Shown: positions 8,106 to 15,500 of the stretch, in pieces
Position numbering within the stretch: the stretch's first letter is position 1
How the letters are laid out: every line of letters starts with the position of its first letter
Assembly: GCA_003697085.1 (NCBI GenBank)
Contig: RFFU01000084.1
Coordinates: 54,635-118,634, forward strand
Direction of reading: 5' to 3'
DNA length: 64,000 bases
DNA from: Candidatus Hydrogenedentota bacterium
Lineage (GTDB): Bacteria; UBA8481; J006
Translations under genes and position numbers: made by a program
Notes under the pieces: model-generated
The model's database searches: none
Seen by the model: the letters and a program-made list of their open reading frames with translations, nothing else
Told to the model about the DNA's origin: nothing

Positions 8106-9624
8106 TCCCCTCTTCCTCCTCGTCTTTTTCGATCACGCGTAAGCGGAATCGTGTTTTCTCCTTTGCCGTGACCCTCCAGAGGACTCTTCCCGGTCGATCA
8201 ACAACAAGATCGATGGAGTCGTGTCCTTTTCCCAGTATGCGACCGTCCGAAAAGACGAGGGTACAGTCGACGAAAGGAATATGCTTCGGTTCGGACTCCG
8301 ATGCATCCGTTCCCGGCCGTATTTCGAAACGATATTCGCCCGGCCCCGAGGGTGTGAAACGATACCAGCCTGTCTCTCCTGGCTCGACCTCGTCGGTAAG
8401 TTCCTCATCCGATACGATTGAAACAGGGTCCACTCCCGGCACAATCCTGTCAGGGGGAAAGAGGGCCACCGTTTCCGAAAAGAGGACCGGTGCGGGACCG
8501 CCTCCTCCTTCGTAGGCGTAAACCCGCGCTGCGACCTCCAAGCCGGCCGGCACGGCCACAATCACCTCTTCTTTTCCACCTTCGGACTCCGCGCTCTCCA
8601 TAATCCGTTCCCATTCGTCGCGCACTTGAAGATCGATATCGGAGCCATCGGAAGATTCGGCTTTCAAAATCCAAAGAACCGGTCGTTCGAAACGGCGGCG
8701 GTAAATTTTCTCCAGCCCGAGTCCTCCGAAGGCCGGTTCGAGTACGAAGGCTTCACTTGCGGAATCGATCACAATGAATTTCTCAACGCCCGCCAGAGCA
8801 TCTGCCTCTTCGACCGGCATTATTCCCCCTTTCCGCCTGCCCGTGCGGGAAAGAACCGAGTCGGCGGAAATATCGCGAGCGGACAAGTGTCCTTCAGACG
8901 GGGGGGAGGCCGGCGTGGTTGAGGAGGGGACCGGCGAGGCCGGTGCAGAGGCGGGTTCAACTTTTCTCCGAGGCGCGGCGACGGAAGAAGCAACGGGATG
9001 GGAACTCGGAAGAGCAGCGGATTTTTCTTCCGGGAAATACTGTGCATCCTGAGAGAGAGAAGGGTGTTTCGAAAGTATTTCCGCCTGTGGTTTCTTCCCA
9101 ACTGGCGGCGCAAGATTCTCTTCGGTATCGATCTCGCTCTCTGTTCCCTCGCTTTCGCCGGTGGATTTCGACAGGATCTCGAGGAAATCATCAAGGGGAA
9201 TCGGTCCTTCCCAGCGTTTTTGAATTCGACCATCGGGCCCAAACGCGATCCCTTGCGGGATACCGTGGATCGCCCATTCCGAAACAGCGTTGGGATGATC
9301 TTCCACAAAGAGAAGAATCCATCGTTTCGACTCGCAGATGTGTCCGCCGCCGAGAAAACATCCAGGGATTCCGGCTTTTTTTGTCAGATGTTTGACGAAA
9401 CGCCGGGGTTCACGCCGATCAACGTCCTCTCCTGCTCGAATCACCTTGACCGAATGAATGCGCGACGCGAAGAGAAGAACGGTACCCTGATGCTTCCGGG
9501 CATTGCCTGTAATGATCTTTTTTACAAGGGGGATATCCTTTCCGTAGGCAAAGGAAGAGACACCCAACGCGAGACAAAGCGCAAGGAGAATCCGCTTTTC
9601 GTATCCTCGAATGTCTCGAATCAT
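8098..9624 (-). CDS. Exported thioredoxin-fold-like protein with Pro/Ser-rich linker
   Basis: The ORF opens at 9849, but the ATG at 9624 fits better: GAGGTG lies upstream and the product then begins with a clean signal peptide (RILLALCLALGVSSFAYG). The mature N-terminus resembles a TlpA/thioredoxin fold, including 'WILLFVEDHPNAVSEWAIHGIPQGIAFGPDG' with a likely cis-Pro (split motif, not quoted in full elsewhere). The CxxC pair is not where a reductase would have it, so it may be inactive. A low-complexity Pro/Ser/Ala linker follows near residues 180-250. Two beta-rich regions then end in an acidic tail (EEEEGND). It is the first gene of the operon with the propeller-like protein and gshB. Confidence 0.65.
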   Translation of the reverse strand: MIRDIRGYEKRILLALCLALGVSSFAYGKDIPLVKKIITGNARKHQGTVLLFASRIHSVKVIRAGEDVDRREPRRFVKHLTKKAGIPGCFLGGGHICESKRWILLFVEDHPNAVSEWAIHGIPQGIAFGPDGRIQKRWEGPIPLDDFLEILSKSTGESEGTESEIDTEENLAPPVGKKPQAEILSKHPSLSQDAQYFPEEKSAALPSSHPVASSVAAPRRKVEPASAPASPVPSSTTPASPPSEGHLSARDISADSVLSRTGRRKGGIMPVEEADALAGVEKFIVIDSASEAFVLEPAFGGLGLEKIYRRRFERPVLWILKAESSDGSDIDLQVRDEWERIMESAESEGGKEEVIVAVPAGLEVAARVYAYEGGGGPAPVLFSETVALFPPDRIVPGVDPVSIVSDEELTDEVEPGETGWYRFTPSGPGEYRFEIRPGTDASESEPKHIPFVDCTLVFSDGRILGKGHDSIDLVVDRPGRVLWRVTAKEKTRFRLRVIEKDEEEEGND

Positions 9625-10281
9625 TTCACACTTCACCTCATCCTCGAAGCAGCCATCTGAAGTTTCTCCTGCAACCGATCTCTTCCAACGGTCCCATCGT
9701 ATCACGTGTGAAAAGAACTTCCACGGTGGAGTGAAGATTTTGCGTCTGTCCGAGCATGCCGATCTGTTGGGCCGGTATACCCGCCGGCAGGCCGGGATGG
9801 AAAGACCTCCCGCCGCGTTCTCGGCGGGTGTCTGGCGAAAAATAGACACCTTTTGCCGAATCGTGTTGGTCCCTTACTGGGCGAAACCCCGCAAATGATC
9901 GGGGCGGCCGAAAGGTGGTCCTCTACGAACCCGTTTTTCCAGCCAAGATGCCGGCACTCCCAGGAATGCCTGTTTACCTAAAGTTGATCCTGCCCACAGT
10001 TTGCCATGCACCCGTTCTCGGCATGAAGGGATCTTTGTGTGATACGGAACCGCGTTTTCATTCTTTTCTCGCTTTCGGCCTTGCCCACAGCCTTTTTGAA
10101 CGCCTTCGCGAAGCCCGTTTTTTCGGACGGATCCTTATCGTGTTCCTCGAGAAGTCGTACCTTTCCCAATCTTTCGAGCGAATCAAAAAAACACAGGGTC
10201 GGCAACGATGCAGACGCTGTTCGAGGCGGCGATTATATTGTTTGGAAGGGAAAACTCGGTTCAGCGAAATTTTTGGAAATC
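9625..10281. other. 657-bp gene-free stretch
   Basis: I see no convincing gene here; the plus ORF at 9915 runs into the antisense glycosyltransferase gene and is spurious. The stretch holds a perfect 7-bp hairpin (CCCGCCG / CGGCGGG, about 9809-9828), followed by copy 1 of a structured repeat (next entry). After 10014 I see nothing recognisable. Confidence 0.6.
9821..10013 (+). repeat. Structured intergenic repeat, copy 1 (candidate RNA)
   Basis: About 190 bp match 59128-59306 in the same orientation. Shared blocks include TTTTNCCGAATCGTGT, GCGAAACCCCGC, GGGGCGGCCGAAAGGT and CTCCCAGGAATGCCT, then TTTACCTAAA and TTTGCCATGCAC. It opens with a hairpin of 7 bp (GGTGTCT, 9827-9833, with AGACACC, 9844-9850) followed by TTTT. 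The apical CCCC...GGGG hairpin is 8 nt longer here than in copy 2. Strand is given by the orientation shared with copy 2. Here the element lies beyond the 3' end of the minus-strand glycosyltransferase gene. Confidence 0.75.
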
Positions 10282-11436
10282 TCACCGGTCGCACAACAGA
10301 ACGTGTTCCAGGCGCGCCGCGTATCGTTTCTTCGAGAAGTGCTTCGCGGCGTATTCGGCCCGGATGCGGCGTTTTCGAGATTCCGCCGGTTCCTCCAAGA
10401 GCCGTTCAACGAGCGCGAGGAAAGAGCGTTTTCGTTCCGGACGATAGAGTTCCGTTCCTTCGGGAACGATCTCGCGGACGACGGGCAGATCCGGCGCGGC
10501 CACAGGGAGACCGGCCCCGAGGTATTCGAGGATCTTGATCGGTGAACAGCCCTGTTCTTCATTCCGCCGGCCCCGCCGAAGACAAGCCAAACCGATATGG
10601 GATTTCCGAACAAGAGCTGCGGCCTGGTACGGCTCGAGGTTCTTCTCAAAACGGATATGCTCTCTCAGCTTGAGCCTCCGTGCCAATACCTCGTAAGCAC
10701 GAACGAAGCGCTTGTTGCCGGACACGGCGAGAATCAGCTGACAGTCGGAACGGGTCCGCAGAGGATTTCGCAACGATGTCAGCAGAAAATCGACTCCCTG
10801 CCACGGACTCAACGTTCCCGTGTAAATCAGCGTCTTCTTCTCGAATTTCTCCTTTTGATGAAAGAACAACTCCGTGTCGAACCCGTTCGGAACGACAGCG
10901 ATCTCTTTTCGAACTCCCCGGCGGCGCAAGAAGCGCTCCGTTACTGAGGAGACGCAGATGATTCTTTCACTCCGTTCCAGAACCTCCTGTTCTTCCCGCC
11001 GGATTTTCTCGATCAAGCGTTCGTTACGGTTCAGATCGGGAAAATGATAGGGAAGTTCGATAGATGGCAGAGCGTTCACTTCGAAGTACGTTCGTGGAAT
11101 GTGCTCGACGAGCACGGCTCCTTCCCAAGGTGAACGGAAATAGGCCGTCTCGAAAGATTCCTCGGAAAGGAATTGACGAAGCGCGCCGCGAAACGCCAGT
11201 GCTCGTTCGAGGTAATTCGGAACCTGTAGGCCGACGCGGATATGCCGAACCGTTCCTCGATACGTAACCTCGATGCCAGGACGATTCCGAAGAGAAAAGA
11301 GCGTTACATCGAAAAGGCGCTCCAGCACCTCGAGATCGGCGGCAATATGTTGCGAAGCGCCTTTCACCGAAGGAAAGAGGTCGAAGGATGCGAAGAGTAA
11401 TCTCGGTTTGGGATGGCTTTCTTTTTTCCTTGTCAT
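10282..11436 (-). CDS. Glycosyltransferase, GT4-like (group 1)
   Basis: The protein has about 384 aa and a GT-B fold. The N-terminal domain opens with 'RLLFASFDLFPSVKGASQHI', typical of GT4 acceptor domains. The C-terminal donor domain has 'LIYTGTLSPWQGVDFLL' and 'CSPIKILEYLGAGLPVAA', containing the E-x7-E-like nucleotide-sugar motif in slightly altered form. It probably transfers a hexose from a nucleotide sugar onto a cell-surface glycan or lipid. I use the ATG at 11436; the track start at 11445 is an in-frame GTG. The GYF_2 gene is divergently transcribed 55 bp away. Sugar and acceptor are unknown. Confidence 0.8.
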   Translation of the reverse strand: MTRKKESHPKPRLLFASFDLFPSVKGASQHIAADLEVLERLFDVTLFSLRNRPGIEVTYRGTVRHIRVGLQVPNYLERALAFRGALRQFLSEESFETAYFRSPWEGAVLVEHIPRTYFEVNALPSIELPYHFPDLNRNERLIEKIRREEQEVLERSERIICVSSVTERFLRRRGVRKEIAVVPNGFDTELFFHQKEKFEKKTLIYTGTLSPWQGVDFLLTSLRNPLRTRSDCQLILAVSGNKRFVRAYEVLARRLKLREHIRFEKNLEPYQAAALVRKSHIGLACLRRGRRNEEQGCSPIKILEYLGAGLPVAAPDLPVVREIVPEGTELYRPERKRSFLALVERLLEEPAESRKRRIRAEYAAKHFSKKRYAARLEHVLLCDR

Positions 11437-11491
11437 CGCTGCCACTGAAAGAGAAAATATCCTACATCCTCGGAGGGGAGTAAAGATTCGG

Positions 11492-12730
11492 GTGAATACG
11501 GGGCAAACAGAATTTTATCTTTTTTTCGGTGGCGAGCGCAAGGGGCCCGTTGATTTCGAAACGGTCCGAGAGTGGCTGCAAAATAAAACTCTTTCTCTCG
11601 ACGATCAGATCTACGACGAGGAAAGGAAGGAATGGGTCCCTCTGAGCGCGACTCCTTTCGCCCAAATGGTTTCTTCCCCATCCGAGGTGATCTCGAAGGA
11701 AGCCGTTGAAGCGGAAAGCGCCGGCCTGCCCGCACAGGGCGCCGCTTCGGCCTCTTCCTCGGAAACCGCCGGCGGGGCTGCTGTATCGGGGGGAGAAAAC
11801 CAAACCGGTAGGACCGCAACGCCCGGGAAAAGAAAACGACCTCGGCCGACAGTCAAGGACGTTCTCGGGAAAGAATTTTTACTCGAAGATACACGGAGAA
11901 AGAAACACTTTCTCGAAATGCTCGATGCGATCAGGGAGGGAGACAAGTACGCCGAGGAGAAAGAAAAGAGGTATGGAACGATTACGATAACGGCTTTTGT
12001 GCTGACGTTCCTCAGTGCTTTCGGGATCGGGTTTTTGAGAGGCGGTTCTTATCTTTTCGTTATTCTTCCCGGCGTTGTCTTTGGTCTGGGTGCCCTCACG
12101 GGTATTGTTTCCTCTCTTTTTTGGCTTCATTGGAAGAAACTCAATATCGAAGATCGGCGTTACAACTTCGGGTATCTCGTTCTTCAAGTCCTCGGCGTGG
12201 ACATTCCCGACTCGGAAAAGATTCGGCTTAGGATCGACTTCCGGCCCTCAAGGAAGAAGGTCTTTCTCGCGGAAAAGAAGGTACCGATGCCACCAAATCG
12301 CCGGGGCGCCAAGAGGATGAAGAATGTCTATGTGCAGAAATGGTTTGAATGCGAAGGCCGATTTCGCGATGGAACGCATTTTCTGATCGAGGTCACCGGC
12401 ATTCTCGATCTCATTCGGATCGCGGGGCGGTCTTCGAGAGGGAAGTACAAAGTGAAGTGGAAAGAGAAGAGACACGAGGAGATCACGACGTATCTCTCTT
12501 TGAAGGGCCGTTCCGTCGATCTTTCCGCGGCGCGTTTTCAAGGAACCGGGTGGCAATTCAAAACCGAAGGGCGCGAAGGGGTCTATCTTCATCCCGCTCT
12601 GAGATGTATCGCGAAGGTGCGCGGAGGAAAACTTGCCTTGACGCTCAAGAGCAAGAATGCCCCCGTTGAGGATCAGCGATTTCTGAATTCACTTCTTTCT
12701 GTTTACCGCCTCTTGGAGACCGCGGCATGA
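11492..12730 (+). CDS. GYF_2-domain membrane protein
   Basis: The track ORF opens at 11273, but the antisense glycosyltransferase occupies that part. The GTG at 11492, with GGAGGGG about 12 nt upstream, starts just before the GYF_2 domain (FYLFFGGERKGPVDFETVRE, ending at 'EWVPLSATPFA'). An Ala/Ser/Gly-rich linker follows, then a charged stretch and two membrane helices around residues 165-215. A cytoplasmic C-terminal domain of about 190 residues ('YVQKWFECEGRFRDG' onward) is unfamiliar. GYF_2 is a bacterial domain of unknown ligand, often fused to membrane domains. The gene begins a plus-strand run with a zinc-ribbon protein and a glycosyltransferase. Confidence 0.7.
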   Translation: MNTGQTEFYLFFGGERKGPVDFETVREWLQNKTLSLDDQIYDEERKEWVPLSATPFAQMVSSPSEVISKEAVEAESAGLPAQGAASASSSETAGGAAVSGGENQTGRTATPGKRKRPRPTVKDVLGKEFLLEDTRRKKHFLEMLDAIREGDKYAEEKEKRYGTITITAFVLTFLSAFGIGFLRGGSYLFVILPGVVFGLGALTGIVSSLFWLHWKKLNIEDRRYNFGYLVLQVLGVDIPDSEKIRLRIDFRPSRKKVFLAEKKVPMPPNRRGAKRMKNVYVQKWFECEGRFRDGTHFLIEVTGILDLIRIAGRSSRGKYKVKWKEKRHEEITTYLSLKGRSVDLSAARFQGTGWQFKTEGREGVYLHPALRCIAKVRGGKLALTLKSKNAPVEDQRFLNSLLSVYRLLETAA

Positions 12731-12758
12731 GAGGTGAAAAAAGGAAAGGAAAGATGGG

Positions 12759-13130
12759 ATGAAGTGCGCCGAGGAAGCCGGGTTTCTTATGAAGCGAGCA
12801 TGCGAGAATATTGCAAGCCGAAACTGCGATGTCTGCCGGAAACCGATTTGCACCCAACACACCCGTACCATCGGTGAAAAACGGTATTGCATCGCCTGTT
12901 ACAAAAAGGAAGCCTTGGAAAAGAAATTCCCGCAAAGCCAAGCACGGGTTCGTGATCGTCGGCGCGGCTACAGTTACTACGATCCTTTCCTCTATCATCA
13001 TTACTATTATCACGATTACGATCCCTATTATGATTCCGTCTATGACCGTGGTGATGCCGCTCACTTCGACGAACGGGCCGATGGAATCGATTCCGACGAC
13101 GATTTCGAGAGCGATTACTTCGATTCCTAA
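12759..13130 (+). CDS. Small zinc-ribbon-like protein with His/Tyr-rich tail
   Basis: The protein has 123 aa. A CxxC-x4-CxxH-x10-CxxC pattern ('CDVCRKPICTQH' and 'CIACYKKE') is typical of treble-clef/B-box-like zinc sites. The second half is low complexity: 'YHHYYYHDYDPYYDSVYD', then an Asp/Glu-rich end. AAGGAAAG precedes the ATG at 12759; an ATG at 12789 is also possible. The 3' end overlaps the proposed start of the next gene by 50 nt in another frame. No named family is recognised. Metal binding is inferred from the Cys/His spacing; the tail could also bind metal or drive self-association. Confidence 0.65.
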   Translation: MKCAEEAGFLMKRACENIASRNCDVCRKPICTQHTRTIGEKRYCIACYKKEALEKKFPQSQARVRDRRRGYSYYDPFLYHHYYYHDYDPYYDSVYDRGDAAHFDERADGIDSDDDFESDYFDS

Positions 13131-14028
13131 CCCGAAGATTGCAACGGTTGGATCCGCCCGCCGAAAGACCTCTCCCCATTTCACACGGGACCGCCGTGTT
13201 CTGATCGTCGCGAACGGTTCGGGGCTGGGGCATATCACGAGAGCGCTTGCCTTGGCGAGAAGATTCCCATCCCCCGTGACGATCATCGCCAACGAGGCTC
13301 CGCCGAAAGTGATCGCCGAGAACACGACCATACTTGCGACAACGAACGAACGCGAAATTCTTCGTACCATTCGTCGCCACGAACCGGGCCCGATCGTTAT
13401 CGATACCTTTCCGCGGGGACTCCGCGGAGAACTGACGCAAATCATGCCGCATTATCCCGGCCCGCGGATTCTCCTCGCCCGTGTTCTCAATCCGCGGTAC
13501 TGGAAACGCTGCAACGTCGCCGATTTTATCGAACGACATTACGACTTCGTTTTCGTCCTCATGGATCCGGCCGGAGGAGTCGGGTTTCCGCCGAACATTT
13601 CGGGGTATCGTGTCAACCCGATTACGATTCTATCGCGTAACGAAGTTCTTTCTCGCCGCAAGGCCCGAGAGGTTCTTGGGATCCGTCGCAACGAATTCGT
13701 CGTTTACAATCCGAACGGTGATCCGATTCCACGCGCGATTCGGTCCCGAATGCGTGCGCCGTTGCGAGACATTCGGGGCGAAGAAGCAAAGGCGCGGTAT
13801 CCTTTTATGCGTTATCTCCGAGCCGTCGATCTGGCGGTTACCGGATGTGGTTACAATACTTTCCACGAACTCGTGTTGTGCCGGATCCCCGCGATCTTTA
13901 TTCCACGAAAACGAAAGTACGATTTACAAGAAGAACGCGCGAAGCGCGTGGACCTCGTAAAGCGTTGGCGCGTCAACGGCGCCGATCAGATTGCCCGAAT
14001 CCTATATCGGGACGGCCCGAGGCTTTAG
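13081..14028 (+). CDS. Glycosyltransferase, MurG/GT28-like
   Basis: From the ATG at 13081 the product has about 315 aa. The first recognisable element is a glycine-rich N-terminal loop, 'VANGSGLGHITRALALA', the donor/acceptor loop seen in MurG-like GT-B enzymes. The C-terminal half has 'GYNTFHELVLCRIPAIFIPR' and 'DLQEERAKRV', the usual GT28 C-terminal nucleotide-sugar site. The first 35 residues are weakly coding-like because they overlap the end of the zinc-ribbon gene; no later ATG/GTG/TTG precedes the conserved loop. It converges on the radical SAM gene with a 4-nt overlap. Substrate unknown; UDP-sugar use is inferred from the family. Confidence 0.7.
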   Translation: MESIPTTISRAITSIPNPKIATVGSARRKTSPHFTRDRRVLIVANGSGLGHITRALALARRFPSPVTIIANEAPPKVIAENTTILATTNEREILRTIRRHEPGPIVIDTFPRGLRGELTQIMPHYPGPRILLARVLNPRYWKRCNVADFIERHYDFVFVLMDPAGGVGFPPNISGYRVNPITILSRNEVLSRRKAREVLGIRRNEFVVYNPNGDPIPRAIRSRMRAPLRDIRGEEAKARYPFMRYLRAVDLAVTGCGYNTFHELVLCRIPAIFIPRKRKYDLQEERAKRVDLVKRWRVNGADQIARILYRDGPRL

Positions 14029-15167
14029 CCTGTCGAAGGCCTATTCCGTCGTTTGCCTTCCTGTCCGCCCGCGGAACGGCTTCCTTCCCGCAACGCCTTT
14101 TCCAGAGCGGCATTACGGACGAGATACTGATCGCAACGGTGACATACACCGAGCCGCTCGTGCAGGAACCGGTCGCGAAGCCGTGTGTAAGTCTCGCCGG
14201 TGAAGATTCGCTTCAGCGGCTCGGCCCGAACGTTTCCCAGCGGCTCGATGTTGTTGTGCGTCATACAACAAAGATAAACGTCCCCGCGCGCTCCGACGAA
14301 AACGTGTATCCAAGGAATAAAGCAGAGATGCTTTTCGTAATAACCTCGGGCGTATTCTCCTGCGGCGGCCCGCGAAGTGTCCGATCCGAAGATATCGTAA
14401 TGCGCCGGCGCGGCCGGGAATCCCAACTGTTCCCGCACCAATCGCACCGCGGGCCGTATCTTTTTGTTGTAATCCGCCAGTTCCCGCTCGTTCAGATGGA
14501 GTCTCGGGCCCTTCTTTCCTCTCGTAACCTTCCCTTTCGGTGTCCCGTTGGAATAGATTCCCTTCTCGTCAACCGGCATCAGAACGACGTCCTCCGCGCC
14601 CACGCGGTGAGCCAGGTGATGAATCGCGACGGCGTCGCGATAATTCGCGGCTTGAACCACCATATTGATCCGCATTTTGATCCGGTGTTTCTTTTTCATG
14701 TTCCGTTTGCGTATCTTCTCCATCAAATCTACGGCTTTTTTGAACGACCCCTTGACGCCGCGGATGCGGTCATGAAGCGCGGATGAGGCGGCATCGAGTG
14801 AAACGGAGAGGGAACGGAACCGAACGCGGTAGAGCGCTTCGAGGTCACCGGAACGAAATCCGGCGCCGTTCGTGGTCATCGCTACGCGCAGGCCCGCTTC
14901 CGCCGCATGGGAAACGATAGCAAGCCAGTCCTTCCGCGCCGTCGGCTCGCCGCCGGAGATGTGGATCTTGCCGCAACCGAGTTCGAGAAGTTCGTCGATG
15001 ACGTTCTTCCATTCCTCGAGGGTCAATTCGTTGCGCGGAGGATTCCTCCAGTAATCACACATCCGGCACCGGAAGGGGCAAGCGTAGGTGATCTTGATCT
15101 TCCCGGACTGAAGGCGTGGGAGAAAGCCGCCGTTTGGAAGCGGTTCTGGTGGAAGTTCATCCGGCAT
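14025..15167 (-). CDS. Radical SAM protein with SPASM-like C-terminus
   Basis: The 380-aa protein has the radical SAM cluster motif Cys30-x3-Cys34-x2-Cys37 (CPFRCRMC) and the 'ISGGEPTARKDW' element that binds SAM. A Cys-rich C-terminal region ('CFIPW', 'VYLCCMTHNN', 'CHRCDQY') fits a SPASM/twitch domain holding extra iron-sulfur clusters. Such enzymes modify peptides, sugars or cofactors. No small precursor peptide is evident next to it, while glycosyltransferases lie on both sides, so a role in surface glycan chemistry is possible but unproven. The ATG at 15167 lacks a strong ribosome site. Confidence 0.85.
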   Translation of the reverse strand: MPDELPPEPLPNGGFLPRLQSGKIKITYACPFRCRMCDYWRNPPRNELTLEEWKNVIDELLELGCGKIHISGGEPTARKDWLAIVSHAAEAGLRVAMTTNGAGFRSGDLEALYRVRFRSLSVSLDAASSALHDRIRGVKGSFKKAVDLMEKIRKRNMKKKHRIKMRINMVVQAANYRDAVAIHHLAHRVGAEDVVLMPVDEKGIYSNGTPKGKVTRGKKGPRLHLNERELADYNKKIRPAVRLVREQLGFPAAPAHYDIFGSDTSRAAAGEYARGYYEKHLCFIPWIHVFVGARGDVYLCCMTHNNIEPLGNVRAEPLKRIFTGETYTRLRDRFLHERLGVCHRCDQYLVRNAALEKALREGSRSAGGQEGKRRNRPSTG

Positions 15168-15500
15168 AGGGGAATTCTATTCTTCTTTGCCGCCGAACGA
15201 AAATAGGAACTCTGGAACAGGAGAAGACGCTAACAAAGACAACAATGGTATCTTTGACTCCATTCCCGAAGCCAGTTCTTCGTGTTGGACGGGGGCGAGA
15301 TTGCCTGGGCGGTGAACCGCCGCCCAGGCACTTTTGGTTGGCGAGGGCCACTTTTGGCAGCGCCACTGTTTTTCCGGCGGAAAGAGGAATACCTTTCCGA
15401 GAAGGATTTCCCGACCGAATTTTCTATCAGGTAATAAGTCACGAGGCTCCCCCCGGAATCGCCGATGACGGGGGCGGAGGGGAGATGGTATCATTTTCTC
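15168..15500. other. 333-bp divergent intergenic region
   Basis: This spacer separates the radical SAM gene (minus) from the membrane-protein gene (plus). It contains the strong inverted repeat listed next and a near-direct repeat of CACTTTTGG just after it. I saw no clear promoter or small gene. Confidence 0.5.
15302..15330. repeat. Perfect 11-bp inverted repeat
   Basis: TGCCTGGGCGG and CCGCCCAGGCA are separated by a 7-nt loop (TGAACCG). The following plus-strand bases are CTTTTGG, too short a T-run for a confident terminator. It sits between divergent genes, so an operator, a 5'-leader hairpin or a repeat remnant are all possible. Confidence 0.55.

Noticed and set aside
9915-10538. 207-aa plus ORF
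   Set aside because: Starts inside the structured repeat and continues antisense to the glycosyltransferase.
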